Below, in pieces: positions 1-6,254 of a stretch of 7,240 bases of DNA; position 1 is the stretch's first letter, and each line of letters starts with the position of its first letter. The position numbers were made by a program, and so were the translations under genes. Origin of the DNA: Erysipelotrichaceae bacterium (lineage in GTDB: Bacteria > Bacillota_I > Bacilli_A > Erysipelotrichales > Erysipelotrichaceae); contig JAHHRC010000065.1 of assembly GCA_020026035.1 (NCBI GenBank), forward strand, positions 1 to 7,240, given 5' to 3'. Under the pieces are notes generated by a model. That model worked only from the letters and a program-made list of their open reading frames with translations. It made no database searches and was not told where the DNA came from.

Positions 1-384
1 AAGGTCTTACACACCTTCCCAGAAAAAACCATCAACCTTGTCTTAGAACAAGATGTGGACTTAGACTTACCAACCAATGGATCCTATATGATTCAAACAA
101 ATGTCCCAGATACCCTCGATGCCCCACTTCAAAAAGGCCAACAAATTGGCACCTGGTACCTAGAAGCCAATAACGAAGTTCTATACGAAGAAGCCATTCT
201 TGCACAAGAAGATGTCCCTTCTTCGATTCTATCGTGGCCTTTGATTCTTGGAATCTTCTTCTTTACCATTTGTTTGATTATTATTCTTCTAATTGCACGT
301 AAAAAACGCATCCAAAAGATTCGCCGTCAACGTCGCATGGAAGCTCGTCGTAGACAACAACAACGTAAAAATACCGACTACTAA
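1..384 (+). CDS. dacA: D-alanyl-D-alanine carboxypeptidase (PBP5 family), C-terminal part
   Basis: Partial gene: the frame is open from base 1 and ends with TAA at 382-384, giving 127 residues. The catalytic transpeptidase domain lies upstream of the window. Residues about 1-72 look like the beta-rich C-terminal domain of PBP5-type carboxypeptidases, with a 'PLQKGQQIGTW' turn typical of that domain. Residues about 80-99 form a hydrophobic segment (WPLILGIFFFTICLIIILLI) that would anchor the protein in the membrane, followed by a strongly basic tail (about 28 residues, rich in Arg, Lys and Gln) expected on the cytoplasmic side. The family trims the terminal D-Ala from peptidoglycan stem peptides at the outer face of the membrane. 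PBP5 proteins often end in an amphipathic helix; a true transmembrane segment with a basic tail is a variant seen in some Firmicutes. The gene converges with aspS. The family call rests on the C-terminal domain only, so dacA versus dacF-like paralogues cannot be separated. Confidence 0.75.
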   Translation, partial: KVLHTFPEKTINLVLEQDVDLDLPTNGSYMIQTNVPDTLDAPLQKGQQIGTWYLEANNEVLYEEAILAQEDVPSSILSWPLILGIFFFTICLIIILLIARKKRIQKIRRQRRMEARRRQQQRKNTDY

Positions 385-397
385 GATCGGTATTTTT
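367..397. terminator. Bidirectional intrinsic terminator
   Basis: An 11-bp perfect inverted repeat, AAAAATACCGA at 367-377 and TCGGTATTTTT at 387-397, flanks a 9-nt loop. On the plus strand it runs into TTTTTTT and ends the carboxypeptidase transcript. On the minus strand the same hairpin is followed by a run of five U, so it can also stop transcripts arriving from aspS or the 6S-like RNA. The left arm lies inside the last codons of the carboxypeptidase gene and its stop codon falls in the loop. Confidence 0.85.
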
Positions 398-409
398 TTC
401 TTTGCATAA

Positions 410-565
410 TAAAAATCAGGAAGGTTGATATGTTCCCTCTTATGTAGAGGTGGGTGTCCTTGGCTTACCATTAGGATTCTCGAAGCGTATCGAGCTTTCA
501 CACCAATAAGACCAGTCAGTCTCCCGTATATCAATGTGTTGGAAAAATATGTGTTCCTTCCTGAC
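410..565 (-). ncRNA. ssrS: Probable 6S RNA
   Basis: A non-coding structured RNA is predicted on the minus strand. Its ends pair perfectly: TCAGGAAGG (564-556) with CCTTCCTGA (424-416), followed by UUUUUAUUA, so the closing stem also serves as terminator. Inside, TTGATAT (534-528) pairs with ATATCAA (431-425), leaving a large one-sided bulge of about 21 nt. Further in are a hairpin CCTCT/AGAGG (450-436) on the 3' side of a central open region and a bulged rod capped by CTCGA/TCGAG (494-479). A long irregular rod with a closing stem, an open central bubble with a small 3' hairpin, and an apical stem is the 6S RNA design. 6S RNA binds the housekeeping RNA polymerase holoenzyme by mimicking an open promoter. 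Position supports the call: a B. subtilis 6S RNA gene lies just downstream of aspS, as I recall. The length, about 155 nt, is short for 6S (usually 180-200). Ends are inferred from the stem and promoter. Another structured RNA cannot be excluded. Confidence 0.62.
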
Positions 566-571
566 ACCTAT

Positions 572-600
572 ATGGTAGCAGTTAAACCATGACCTGTACA
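572..600 (-). promoter_or_regulatory. Promoter of the 6S-like RNA
   Basis: Read on the minus strand, TGTACA (600-595) and TACCAT (577-572) are separated by exactly 17 nt, and the -10 element is preceded by TGC, an extended -10. Each hexamer matches the housekeeping consensus at four of six places. The expected start is near 565, one base before the closing stem of the RNA, which supports both calls. Confidence 0.5.
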
Positions 601-627
601 GTCTTGACATTTGTAGGATTTAAGACT
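600..627. repeat. Inverted repeat between the two divergent promoters
   Basis: AGTCTT (600-605) and AAGACT (622-627) form a perfect 6-bp inverted repeat with a 16-nt spacer. It covers the -35 element of the plus-strand promoter at 604-632 and touches the -35 of the minus-strand promoter. No U-run follows on either strand, so it is not a terminator. It could be an operator or chance. Confidence 0.35.
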
Positions 628-632
628 ATACC
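604..632 (+). promoter_or_regulatory. Strong-looking sigma-A type promoter, plus strand
   Basis: TTGACA (604-609) is a perfect -35 element. After a 17-nt spacer comes TATACC (627-632), four of six matches to the -10 consensus. A start is expected near A639. No protein gene follows on this strand: about 50 nt downstream is a terminator. It therefore would drive only a very short RNA, or be non-functional. Confidence 0.45.
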
Positions 633-654
633 TAGAAGAGACACGAATATACAG

Positions 655-688
655 ACAAGAAGGTCCTTTCGAACCTTCTTGTTTTTTT
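655..688 (+). terminator. Intrinsic terminator between aspS and the 6S-like RNA
   Basis: ACAAGAAGGT (655-664) and ACCTTCTTGT (673-682) form a perfect 10-bp stem with an 8-nt loop, followed on the plus strand by seven T. The T-run overlaps the aspS stop codon (689-687). On the minus strand the stem extends by a wobble pair and a C-G pair to close a GAAA tetraloop, but the following bases (CTGTATATTC) are a poor U-tract. Termination is therefore expected mainly for plus-strand transcripts, with the hairpin perhaps protecting the aspS mRNA 3' end or giving weak termination. Confidence 0.75.
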
Positions 689-2447
689 ATTCAGACTCTT
701 TCTTTTTGGAAATTTCAATGCCAAGAATTTCTAATTGGGCATCATCGACCACGTTTGGTGATTCACTCATAAGATTCAAGGATGAATTTGTTGTTGGGAA
801 TGCCACAACATCACGAATGTTGTCGGTACCTGCTAGAACCATTGTCAAACGTTCTAGACCAATTCCAACCCCACCATGTGGAGGTGTTCCGTATTGGAAG
901 GCATCGATAAAGAAGCCAAACTTCTCTTTCGCCTCTTCCATTGTAAGACCAATCGCTTCAAAGACCTTTTCTTGAACATCACGTTCATGAATACGAATCG
1001 ATCCAGACAATAATTCATAACCATTCAATACTAAGTCATATGCTCTACTAGATACATTTGCAGGATCTGTTAATAGCTTATCGATATCTTCTTTACATGG
1101 TGCAGTGAATGGATGGTGCGCTGCTACGTAACGATCTTCCTCTTCGGAATATTCAAACATTGGGAATTCGGTAATCCAAGCAAACTTGTACACATCACTT
1201 GGAATTAAGTCTAATTCATGTGCTAACTTCACACGCAATGCACCTAGAGAAGATTGCACAATCGAAGCTTTATCCGCCACAAGTAGCACTAAGGAATTTT
1301 CTTTCAAGTCAAATTCTTCAATGATTGCCTTCTTTTCTTCATCGCTTAATACCTTTGCAATACTTCCAGATAGTTCATTGTTGGAATACTTCAAGAACGC
1401 AAGTGCTTTTGCCTTAAAGCCATTCTTAATGAACTCTTGAAGCTTATCAAGCGCTTTACGAGAATACTTGTCGGCACAGTTTTCAAAGTGAATTGCCCCT
1501 ACGATACCATTACTTTCAAGTGTGTTTTTGAACACTTGGAATTCAGTATTTGCAAAGATGTTGGATAAGTCATGGATTTCATTTCCGAAACGTAGGTCTG
1601 GTTTATCACAACCATACAAACGCATCGAATCATGCCATGGAATACGAACAAAGTGTTCTTCCAATTTCACATTCATAAGCTTTCCGAAGATTTCTTGCAT
1701 CAAGGATTCAACGATGCCAAAGATATCATCTTCATCGACAAAGCTCATTTCAATATCAATCTGTGTAAATTCTGGCTGACGGTCTGCACGTAAGTCTTCA
1801 TCTCTAAAACAACGCGCAATTTGGAAGTAACGATCCATACCACCTACCATCAATAATTGCTTATAGATCTGTGGCGATTGTGGTAAGGCAAAGAACTTTC
1901 CTTTGTAAATACGAGAAGGAACTAAGTAGTCACGTGCACCTTCTGGTGTAGAACGACCAAGGATTGGTGTTTCTACTTCAATAAATCCAGCTTCGTCCAA
2001 AACATTACGAGCAATCATACAAATTTTATGACGCAATACTAAATTCTTTTGTAATGCATGTCTTCTTAAGTCTAAGTAACGATACTTCAAACGTGTATCT
2101 TCTAATGTATCCGTATCATCCGCAATGGTAATTGGAGCTGTTTTTGCTTCATTGATGATCTTCACTTCTTTGGCAATAACTTCAATATCACCGGTTGGAA
2201 GTTTTGGGTTTGCGTCCTTACGAATTGCAACTACCCCAGTGACTTGTAAGATATATTCATTACGAACATCTTTTACTTGTTCACTGATGGATTCATCAAA
2301 GACAACCTGTGTAATTCCTGTTCGATCTCTTAAATCGACAAACACAAGTGCTCCAAAGTTACGACGCTTCGCAACCCAGCCCACCAATGTGACTGTTTTA
2401 TTGGCATCTTCTTTGCGAAGAACGCCATTTGTACATGTTCTTTCCAT
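687..2447 (-). CDS. aspS: Aspartyl-tRNA synthetase
   Basis: Charges tRNA-Asp with aspartate in the cytoplasm; a class IIb synthetase. The product is 586 residues, a normal bacterial length. Residues 1-100 are the OB-fold anticodon-binding domain (GWVAKRRNFGALVFVDLRDR, 23-42). Motif 1 is around VETPILGRSTPEGARDYLVP (158-177). Motif 2 runs through RCFRDEDLRADRQPEFTQID (212-231). A bacterial GAD-type insert occupies about 285-420. Motif 3 is GIGLERLTMVLAGTDNIRD (528-546). The start chosen is ATG at 2447: GGGAAGGG lies at a good distance upstream and hisS stops at 2450, leaving a two-base gap. A start at 2465 would add six residues (MGREIK) and overlap hisS, but has no ribosome binding site. It is co-transcribed with hisS and so under the T-box. 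Motif 3 has GLER where many bacterial AspRS have GLDR, a conservative change. Whether the enzyme is strictly aspartate-specific or also charges tRNA-Asn cannot be decided from what I see. Confidence 0.96.
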   Translation of the reverse strand: MERTCTNGVLRKEDANKTVTLVGWVAKRRNFGALVFVDLRDRTGITQVVFDESISEQVKDVRNEYILQVTGVVAIRKDANPKLPTGDIEVIAKEVKIINEAKTAPITIADDTDTLEDTRLKYRYLDLRRHALQKNLVLRHKICMIARNVLDEAGFIEVETPILGRSTPEGARDYLVPSRIYKGKFFALPQSPQIYKQLLMVGGMDRYFQIARCFRDEDLRADRQPEFTQIDIEMSFVDEDDIFGIVESLMQEIFGKLMNVKLEEHFVRIPWHDSMRLYGCDKPDLRFGNEIHDLSNIFANTEFQVFKNTLESNGIVGAIHFENCADKYSRKALDKLQEFIKNGFKAKALAFLKYSNNELSGSIAKVLSDEEKKAIIEEFDLKENSLVLLVADKASIVQSSLGALRVKLAHELDLIPSDVYKFAWITEFPMFEYSEEEDRYVAAHHPFTAPCKEDIDKLLTDPANVSSRAYDLVLNGYELLSGSIRIHERDVQEKVFEAIGLTMEEAKEKFGFFIDAFQYGTPPHGGVGIGLERLTMVLAGTDNIRDVVAFPTTNSSLNLMSESPNVVDDAQLEILGIEISKKKESE

Positions 2448-2449
2448 TT

Positions 2450-3715
2450 TTATTTCCCTTCCCATTCGTTGATTGTTTGAACAAGGTCTTCCATACGTAC
2501 TGTTTCCTGTGTACGGTCACTTGTTCGTTTTACATTTACCGTTCCATTGGCAATTTCATCTTCACCAAGAATTACAATGTATTTCGCATTGCAACGATCG
2601 GCAGATTTGAATTGTGCCTTTAAGGAACGAGGATTTAGATTCGCCTCAGCAACATACCCTGCACTTCTAAAGGCTTGAGCAATTTCAAGCGGCTTTGTGC
2701 CTGTATTTCCTAAGGAAATCACATAGACATCATTGCTCTTATCTTCTTTGCATACATAGCCTTCTTCTTTTGCAAGCATGATCAAACGTTCAAGACCAAT
2801 CGCAAAGCCCATACCACTGAGTTCTGGACCTTCGAAGTAATCCACTAAGTGATCATAACGACCACCGGCAAAGATCGTCGCTTGAGCCCCTGTTTCAGGA
2901 CGTGTTGACATCACTTCAAATACCGTATGTGTATAGTAGTCAAGACCTCTTACTAAACGATCATCGACTTCATATTCAATTCCTAATGCATCTAAACATT
3001 CAAGCACACGCGTAAAGTACGCTCTTGATTCTTCATTTAGATAATCCGTAAGTCTTGGAGCGTCTTTTAATAATGGATTTTCATGGTCGACCTTACAGTC
3101 CAAAATACGCAATGGATTTTGTTCATAACGACGGTGACAATCCGGACATAGACATTCCATATGTGGGGCAAAGTATTCTTTCAATGCACCACGATACGCT
3201 GCACGTGATTCATCGTCCCCCAATGTATTGATGCATACCTTAATCGATTGAATGCCAAATTGCTTGACACAATCAATTCCAAAGGCAATTGTCTCAGCAT
3301 CAATTTCTGGTGACTTTGCGCCAATCACTTCTGCTCCAAATTGGGTGAACTGACGTTGTCTTCCCTTTTGTGGGCGTTCATGACGGAACATTGGTCCCAT
3401 GTAATAAAGCTTTGCAGGTAATTCGGTATTGCCGTACATTTTGTGTTCGACAAAACTACGAATCACTCCCGCTGTACCTTCTGGTCGCAAGGTAAAGGAA
3501 TCTCTTCCACTTGCAAAGGAATACATTTCCTTGTTTACCATATCCGATGAGTCATTTTCACGTGCAAAGACGCGTGTATCCTCAAAGTATGGTGTGCGGA
3601 TTTCATCAAAGCGATACAACTTACATTTGTTGCGAATGCCTTGTTCAATCTCCTGCCACATCCCTGTTTCATCGGTCAAGATGTCGTAGGTTCCTTTTGG
3701 TGTTTTTAATTTCAT
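2450..3715 (-). CDS. hisS: Histidyl-tRNA synthetase
   Basis: Charges tRNA-His with histidine; a class IIa synthetase, active as a dimer. The product is 421 residues, the usual bacterial size. The N-terminal KTPKGTYDIL (4-13) is the family's opening. Motif 2 region includes TLRPEGTAG (75-83) and MGPMFRHERPQKGRQRQF (106-123). Histidine-specific signatures are RGLDYYTHTVFE (256-267) and GGRYDHLV (284-291). Motif 3 is GFAIGLERL (303-311). The anticodon-binding domain covers about 327-421. A Cys-rich stretch (C188, C190, C193 and C207, with NPLRILDCK at 200-208) in the insertion domain is typical of Firmicutes HisRS and may bind zinc. The start is clear: AGGAGG sits five bases before the ATG at 3715. 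It is the first gene of a two-gene operon with aspS, behind a 240-nt T-box leader that couples expression to tRNA charging. Confidence 0.97.
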   Translation of the reverse strand: MKLKTPKGTYDILTDETGMWQEIEQGIRNKCKLYRFDEIRTPYFEDTRVFARENDSSDMVNKEMYSFASGRDSFTLRPEGTAGVIRSFVEHKMYGNTELPAKLYYMGPMFRHERPQKGRQRQFTQFGAEVIGAKSPEIDAETIAFGIDCVKQFGIQSIKVCINTLGDDESRAAYRGALKEYFAPHMECLCPDCHRRYEQNPLRILDCKVDHENPLLKDAPRLTDYLNEESRAYFTRVLECLDALGIEYEVDDRLVRGLDYYTHTVFEVMSTRPETGAQATIFAGGRYDHLVDYFEGPELSGMGFAIGLERLIMLAKEEGYVCKEDKSNDVYVISLGNTGTKPLEIAQAFRSAGYVAEANLNPRSLKAQFKSADRCNAKYIVILGEDEIANGTVNVKRTSDRTQETVRMEDLVQTINEWEGK

Positions 3716-3730
3716 ATATCCTCCTAATAG

Positions 3731-3768
3731 AAAAAAGCGTCCTAGAAAAAATCTCCTAGGGACGCTTT
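3731..3768 (-). terminator. Regulated terminator of the T-box
   Basis: On the minus strand AAAGCGTC (3768-3761) pairs with GACGCTTT (3741-3734), extended across a one-base bulge by CTAG/CTAG, with an A/T-rich loop and a run of six U. It lies directly after the antiterminator sequence and about 16 bases before the hisS start. It is the off-state of the T-box. Confidence 0.93.
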
Positions 3769-3870
3769 ATAAACGTGGTACCACCCTGGTTCATGGTTAC
3801 AAACCATGCACTCATTTCCTTTAACGCAGGTAACGAATCCCCCTACTTAGGTTCAGGGGTTATCTCCAGA

Positions 3871-3875
3871 GTGTC
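3871..3875 (-). promoter_or_regulatory. Presumed double specifier GACAC in T-box stem I
   Basis: Read on the minus strand, bases 3875-3871 are GACAC: GAC (Asp) and CAC (His) sharing the middle C. They lie on the 3' side of stem I, in the internal loop just below the helix TTGTTAG/CTAACAA, where the specifier codon sits in T-boxes. The two codons match exactly the two synthetases of the operon. The last C could pair in the lower helix (AGAG/CTCT), so which codon is freely read is uncertain. Confidence 0.65.
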
Positions 3876-3975
3876 AAATTGTTAGCTTCCAGTCAATGTT
3901 TTCACCAGTCCATTGTCTCTGCTACTTTCTTCTAACAACATTCTCTTTCATCGATTTTCTTAAAATTACATTTGG

Positions 3976-4004
3976 ATTATATACTGAACCAACTTGTAAC
4001 ACAA
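3976..4004 (-). promoter_or_regulatory. Promoter of the hisS-aspS operon
   Basis: A perfect -10 element TATAAT (3981-3976) lies 17 nt after TTGTGT (4004-3999), which matches the first three bases of the -35 consensus. The expected start is near 3969, just before stem I of the T-box. The promoter lies entirely between the rel stop codon and the leader. Confidence 0.7.
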
Positions 4005-4006
4005 GT
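3992..4006. repeat. Short inverted repeat after rel, overlapping the hisS -35
   Basis: ACTTGT-AAC-ACAAGT is a 6-bp perfect inverted repeat with a three-base loop, starting three bases after the rel stop. It lacks a U-tract, so it is at best a weak terminator or an mRNA 3' end hairpin for rel. It covers the -35 hexamer of the hisS promoter and could equally be a protein-binding site. Confidence 0.4.
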
Positions 4007-4008
4007 GA

Positions 4009-6216
4009 TTATTGCAAGCGCCGATCCACACTTACAACCGAATCGACCTTTCGTAAGTTGGCAATAACACTATTTAACTGTGTTACATCATGGACTTGTA
4101 AACGTAAATGAATCGTTGCCAATAAGGTTTCTTGATTCACCTTTGCCCCAACATTTAGCATTGGTGCCTTACATTGCGAAATAACTGTTACAATATCCGT
4201 TAACAAGAAGTTACGATCGTGAGCCACAATAATCAATTCGGACTCATACAACCACTCGGCATCGTGTGCTTCCCATTCACAAGAAATCAAACGGGCATGG
4301 GATTGATTCACATTGGCACAATCTTTTTGATGGACCTTAACCCCATCACTCTTTGTGACATACCCAACAATCTCATCGCCATACACTGGTAAGCAACATT
4401 GGGCAATGTCTAACTTCATCGATTCAATACCTGGCACAACTACACCCGACTTATTGGAAATACGCTTGCGTTTATGATCTCTTGAAAGAAGCTTTTCAAC
4501 AAGCTCCTTGTCATTTGTACCAAACTTCACATTCGTAAGTTTTTCCGCAACCGAGGATGGTGAGATTGCCTTCATGGCAATTCCATACATCAAGTCTACA
4601 TAGTTATTCGCAGAAAATTGACTCACAACGGCTTCAATCTTCTTGCGGTCCATATATTCTTCTGGCGCAAAGCCACGCTTCTTTAACTCATTGCTTAAGA
4701 TGCGTTCGCCATCTTTACTAACCTTTTCTTTCTCTTCTTGTTCCATCTTGGAAAGATAGGCTTTGATTTTGGATTTGGCTTGGCTTGATTTTACAAACTT
4801 CAACCAGTCTTCATTTGGTCCGGTTCCATTTTGGGTTTTGATCTTTACAACATCACCGGTATGTAACTCGGTATTTAGTGGAACCATTGCGTCATTAACA
4901 ATCGCCCCAACAGCACGATGACCAACTTCGGTATGAATGCGATAGGCAAAGTCAATTGGCGTTGCCCCATTTGGTAAGTCAATGACTCTTCCCTTTGGTG
5001 TCATAACATAGACATTTGCTTGGAAGACATCCTTTTGTAAGGCCGACATATAGGCTAAGTCGGTTTGGTCATTTGCTTCATCGGTAAAGGTCGCAAAGTC
5101 TTTGAACCAAGATAACTTGTCTTCAATTTCTTTTTGTTCCTGACGAGCATCGTAGGCCTTGCCTTCTTTGTAGCGCCAATGGGCTGCAACCCCTCGTTCG
5201 GCAATGGCATCCATGTCTTCGGTACGAATCTGTACTTCGAAGATCTTGCCCTCTTCGCCAATAATCGTCGTATGTAAGGATTGGTACATGTTCGTTTTTG
5301 GAACGGCAATGTAGTCCTTCAAACGACCAGGTACTGGTTTGTATTTGGCATGGATGTAGCCTAAGATTTCATAACAATTCAATTCCGTTTTGGTAACGAT
5401 ACGAATCGCTAATAAGTCTAGAATTTCATCAAAGCGTTTATGACGATCGACCATCTTGTGGTAAATCGAATACAAATGCTTACTTCTACCAAAGATGCGG
5501 AATTCAATGCCTTGTTCCTGTAGCATCGTTGTAATGTCGGTAATCATTTGTTGTACCGAAGCATCACGTTCCGTTTTCTTCGTTTCTACTAAATGGGCAA
5601 TATGATAATATTCTTCACGATTTAAATAATAGAAGCTAAGATCTTCTAATTCGTTTTTAATCGACGACATACCCAAACAGTGGGCAATTGGTGCATAAAC
5701 ATCCAGAGTCTCTGCGGAGATGCGTTTTTGCCCTTCTTCCGATTTGTATTCAAGCGTTCGCATATTATGCAAACGGTCACTTAACTTAATTAGAATGACA
5801 CGAATGTCTTTTGCCATTGCAATGAAGATCTTACGATGATTCGCTGCTTGGTATTCTGGATCATTTTTTCCTTTGTAAGGAAGTGCACCAATCTTGGTAA
5901 CCGATTCCACCAACTCAGCAATTTCTTCATTGAATTCTTTGGCAAGTTCTTTCTTTGATACATTGGTATCTTCAATCGAATCGTGCAAATAGCCAGCCGC
6001 AATGGTTGTAGGGCCAGCTCGTAAGGTCGCTAAAATATACGCCACATTTGTCAAATGGACCATATATGGCTCGCCACTTTTGCGCTTTTGTCCCTCATGT
6101 TGCTTAGATGCATAGCTTTGGGCATGACGGATTAAGGCCAGGCTTTCTTCTTTTGTAATATATTTTTGCACTTCATTCATTACATCGAATTCAGTTGCTG
6201 ATTTCGCTTCAGCCAT
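4009..6216 (-). CDS. rel: Bifunctional (p)ppGpp synthetase/hydrolase, long RSH protein
   Basis: Makes (p)ppGpp from ATP and GTP/GDP on stalled ribosomes and degrades it; the master enzyme of the stringent response. The product is 735 residues, full length for Rel. The N-terminal HD hydrolase domain keeps its metal ligands: H54 (YMVHLT), H78-D79 (GYLHDS) and D147 (KLSDRLHNMR). The synthetase domain spans about 220-350, with GRSKHLYSIYHKM (243-255), RFDEILDLLAIRI (261-273), YQSLHTT (311-317) and EVQIRTEDMDAIAERGVAAH (327-346). TGS lies about 400-461, a zinc-finger-like region has C607, C608, H629 and C633, and an ACT domain ends the protein (about 658-735). With both catalytic centres intact it should be bifunctional, as in most Firmicutes with a single long RSH. 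The ATG at 6216 is supported by AAAGGGGG eight bases upstream. It follows apt after a terminator, the recJ-apt-rel order known from B. subtilis. Confidence 0.96.
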   Translation of the reverse strand: MAEAKSATEFDVMNEVQKYITKEESLALIRHAQSYASKQHEGQKRKSGEPYMVHLTNVAYILATLRAGPTTIAAGYLHDSIEDTNVSKKELAKEFNEEIAELVESVTKIGALPYKGKNDPEYQAANHRKIFIAMAKDIRVILIKLSDRLHNMRTLEYKSEEGQKRISAETLDVYAPIAHCLGMSSIKNELEDLSFYYLNREEYYHIAHLVETKKTERDASVQQMITDITTMLQEQGIEFRIFGRSKHLYSIYHKMVDRHKRFDEILDLLAIRIVTKTELNCYEILGYIHAKYKPVPGRLKDYIAVPKTNMYQSLHTTIIGEEGKIFEVQIRTEDMDAIAERGVAAHWRYKEGKAYDARQEQKEIEDKLSWFKDFATFTDEANDQTDLAYMSALQKDVFQANVYVMTPKGRVIDLPNGATPIDFAYRIHTEVGHRAVGAIVNDAMVPLNTELHTGDVVKIKTQNGTGPNEDWLKFVKSSQAKSKIKAYLSKMEQEEKEKVSKDGERILSNELKKRGFAPEEYMDRKKIEAVVSQFSANNYVDLMYGIAMKAISPSSVAEKLTNVKFGTNDKELVEKLLSRDHKRKRISNKSGVVVPGIESMKLDIAQCCLPVYGDEIVGYVTKSDGVKVHQKDCANVNQSHARLISCEWEAHDAEWLYESELIIVAHDRNFLLTDIVTVISQCKAPMLNVGAKVNQETLLATIHLRLQVHDVTQLNSVIANLRKVDSVVSVDRRLQ

Positions 6217-6254
6217 ACAAGGTACCCCCTTTTAGAAACCATGTCTTTTTTTGC

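Larger units (their letters stand above)
3731..3969 (-). promoter_or_regulatory. T-box riboswitch leader of hisS-aspS
   Basis: All main T-box parts are visible on the minus strand. Stem I carries the distal bulge AGAGA (3920-3916), a helix CAATG/CATTG (3915-3911 with 3898-3894) and the apical loop GACTGGTGAAAA (3910-3899), the interlocking loops that hold the tRNA elbow. The helix TTGTTAG/CTAACAA (3938-3932 with 3885-3879) lies above the presumed specifier loop. CCCCT/AGGGG about 3838-3858 may be stem II. Stem III is a perfect hairpin CATGGTT-TGT-AACCATG (3808-3792). The T-box sequence AGGGTGGTACCACG is at 3787-3774, with TGGT to pair with the tRNA acceptor end. A terminator follows. Uncharged tRNA would stabilise the antiterminator and let transcription reach hisS and aspS. 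The stem assignments were made by eye; the T-box call itself is secure. Confidence 0.95.

Noticed and set aside
410..565. The same structured block read on the plus strand, or as SRP RNA, tmRNA, RNase P RNA or a riboswitch
   Set aside because: On the plus strand the paired ends are not followed by a U-tract and there is no gene behind it to regulate. I see none of the conserved core motifs of SRP RNA, RNase P RNA or tmRNA on either strand.
289..567. Minus-strand open frame of 92 codons across the gap and the end of the carboxypeptidase gene
   Set aside because: It runs through the 6S-like RNA and both terminator hairpins, has no ribosome binding site, and its translation resembles no protein I know.
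589..975. Plus-strand open frame of 128 codons starting after the 6S-like RNA
   Set aside because: Most of it is antisense to the conserved 3' end of aspS and it contains the terminator at 655-688; the composition is Ser/Thr/Pro-rich as expected of an antisense shadow.
2448..2465. Upstream ATG at 2465 as the aspS start
   Set aside because: It has no Shine-Dalgarno sequence and adds six non-conserved residues; the ATG at 2447 has a good one and opens with the family's MERT/GxL pattern.
5055..6002. Minus-strand open frames inside rel in another frame (5055-5309 and 5790-6002)
   Set aside because: They lie wholly within the conserved rel catalytic region and have basic, low-complexity translations typical of frame shadows.
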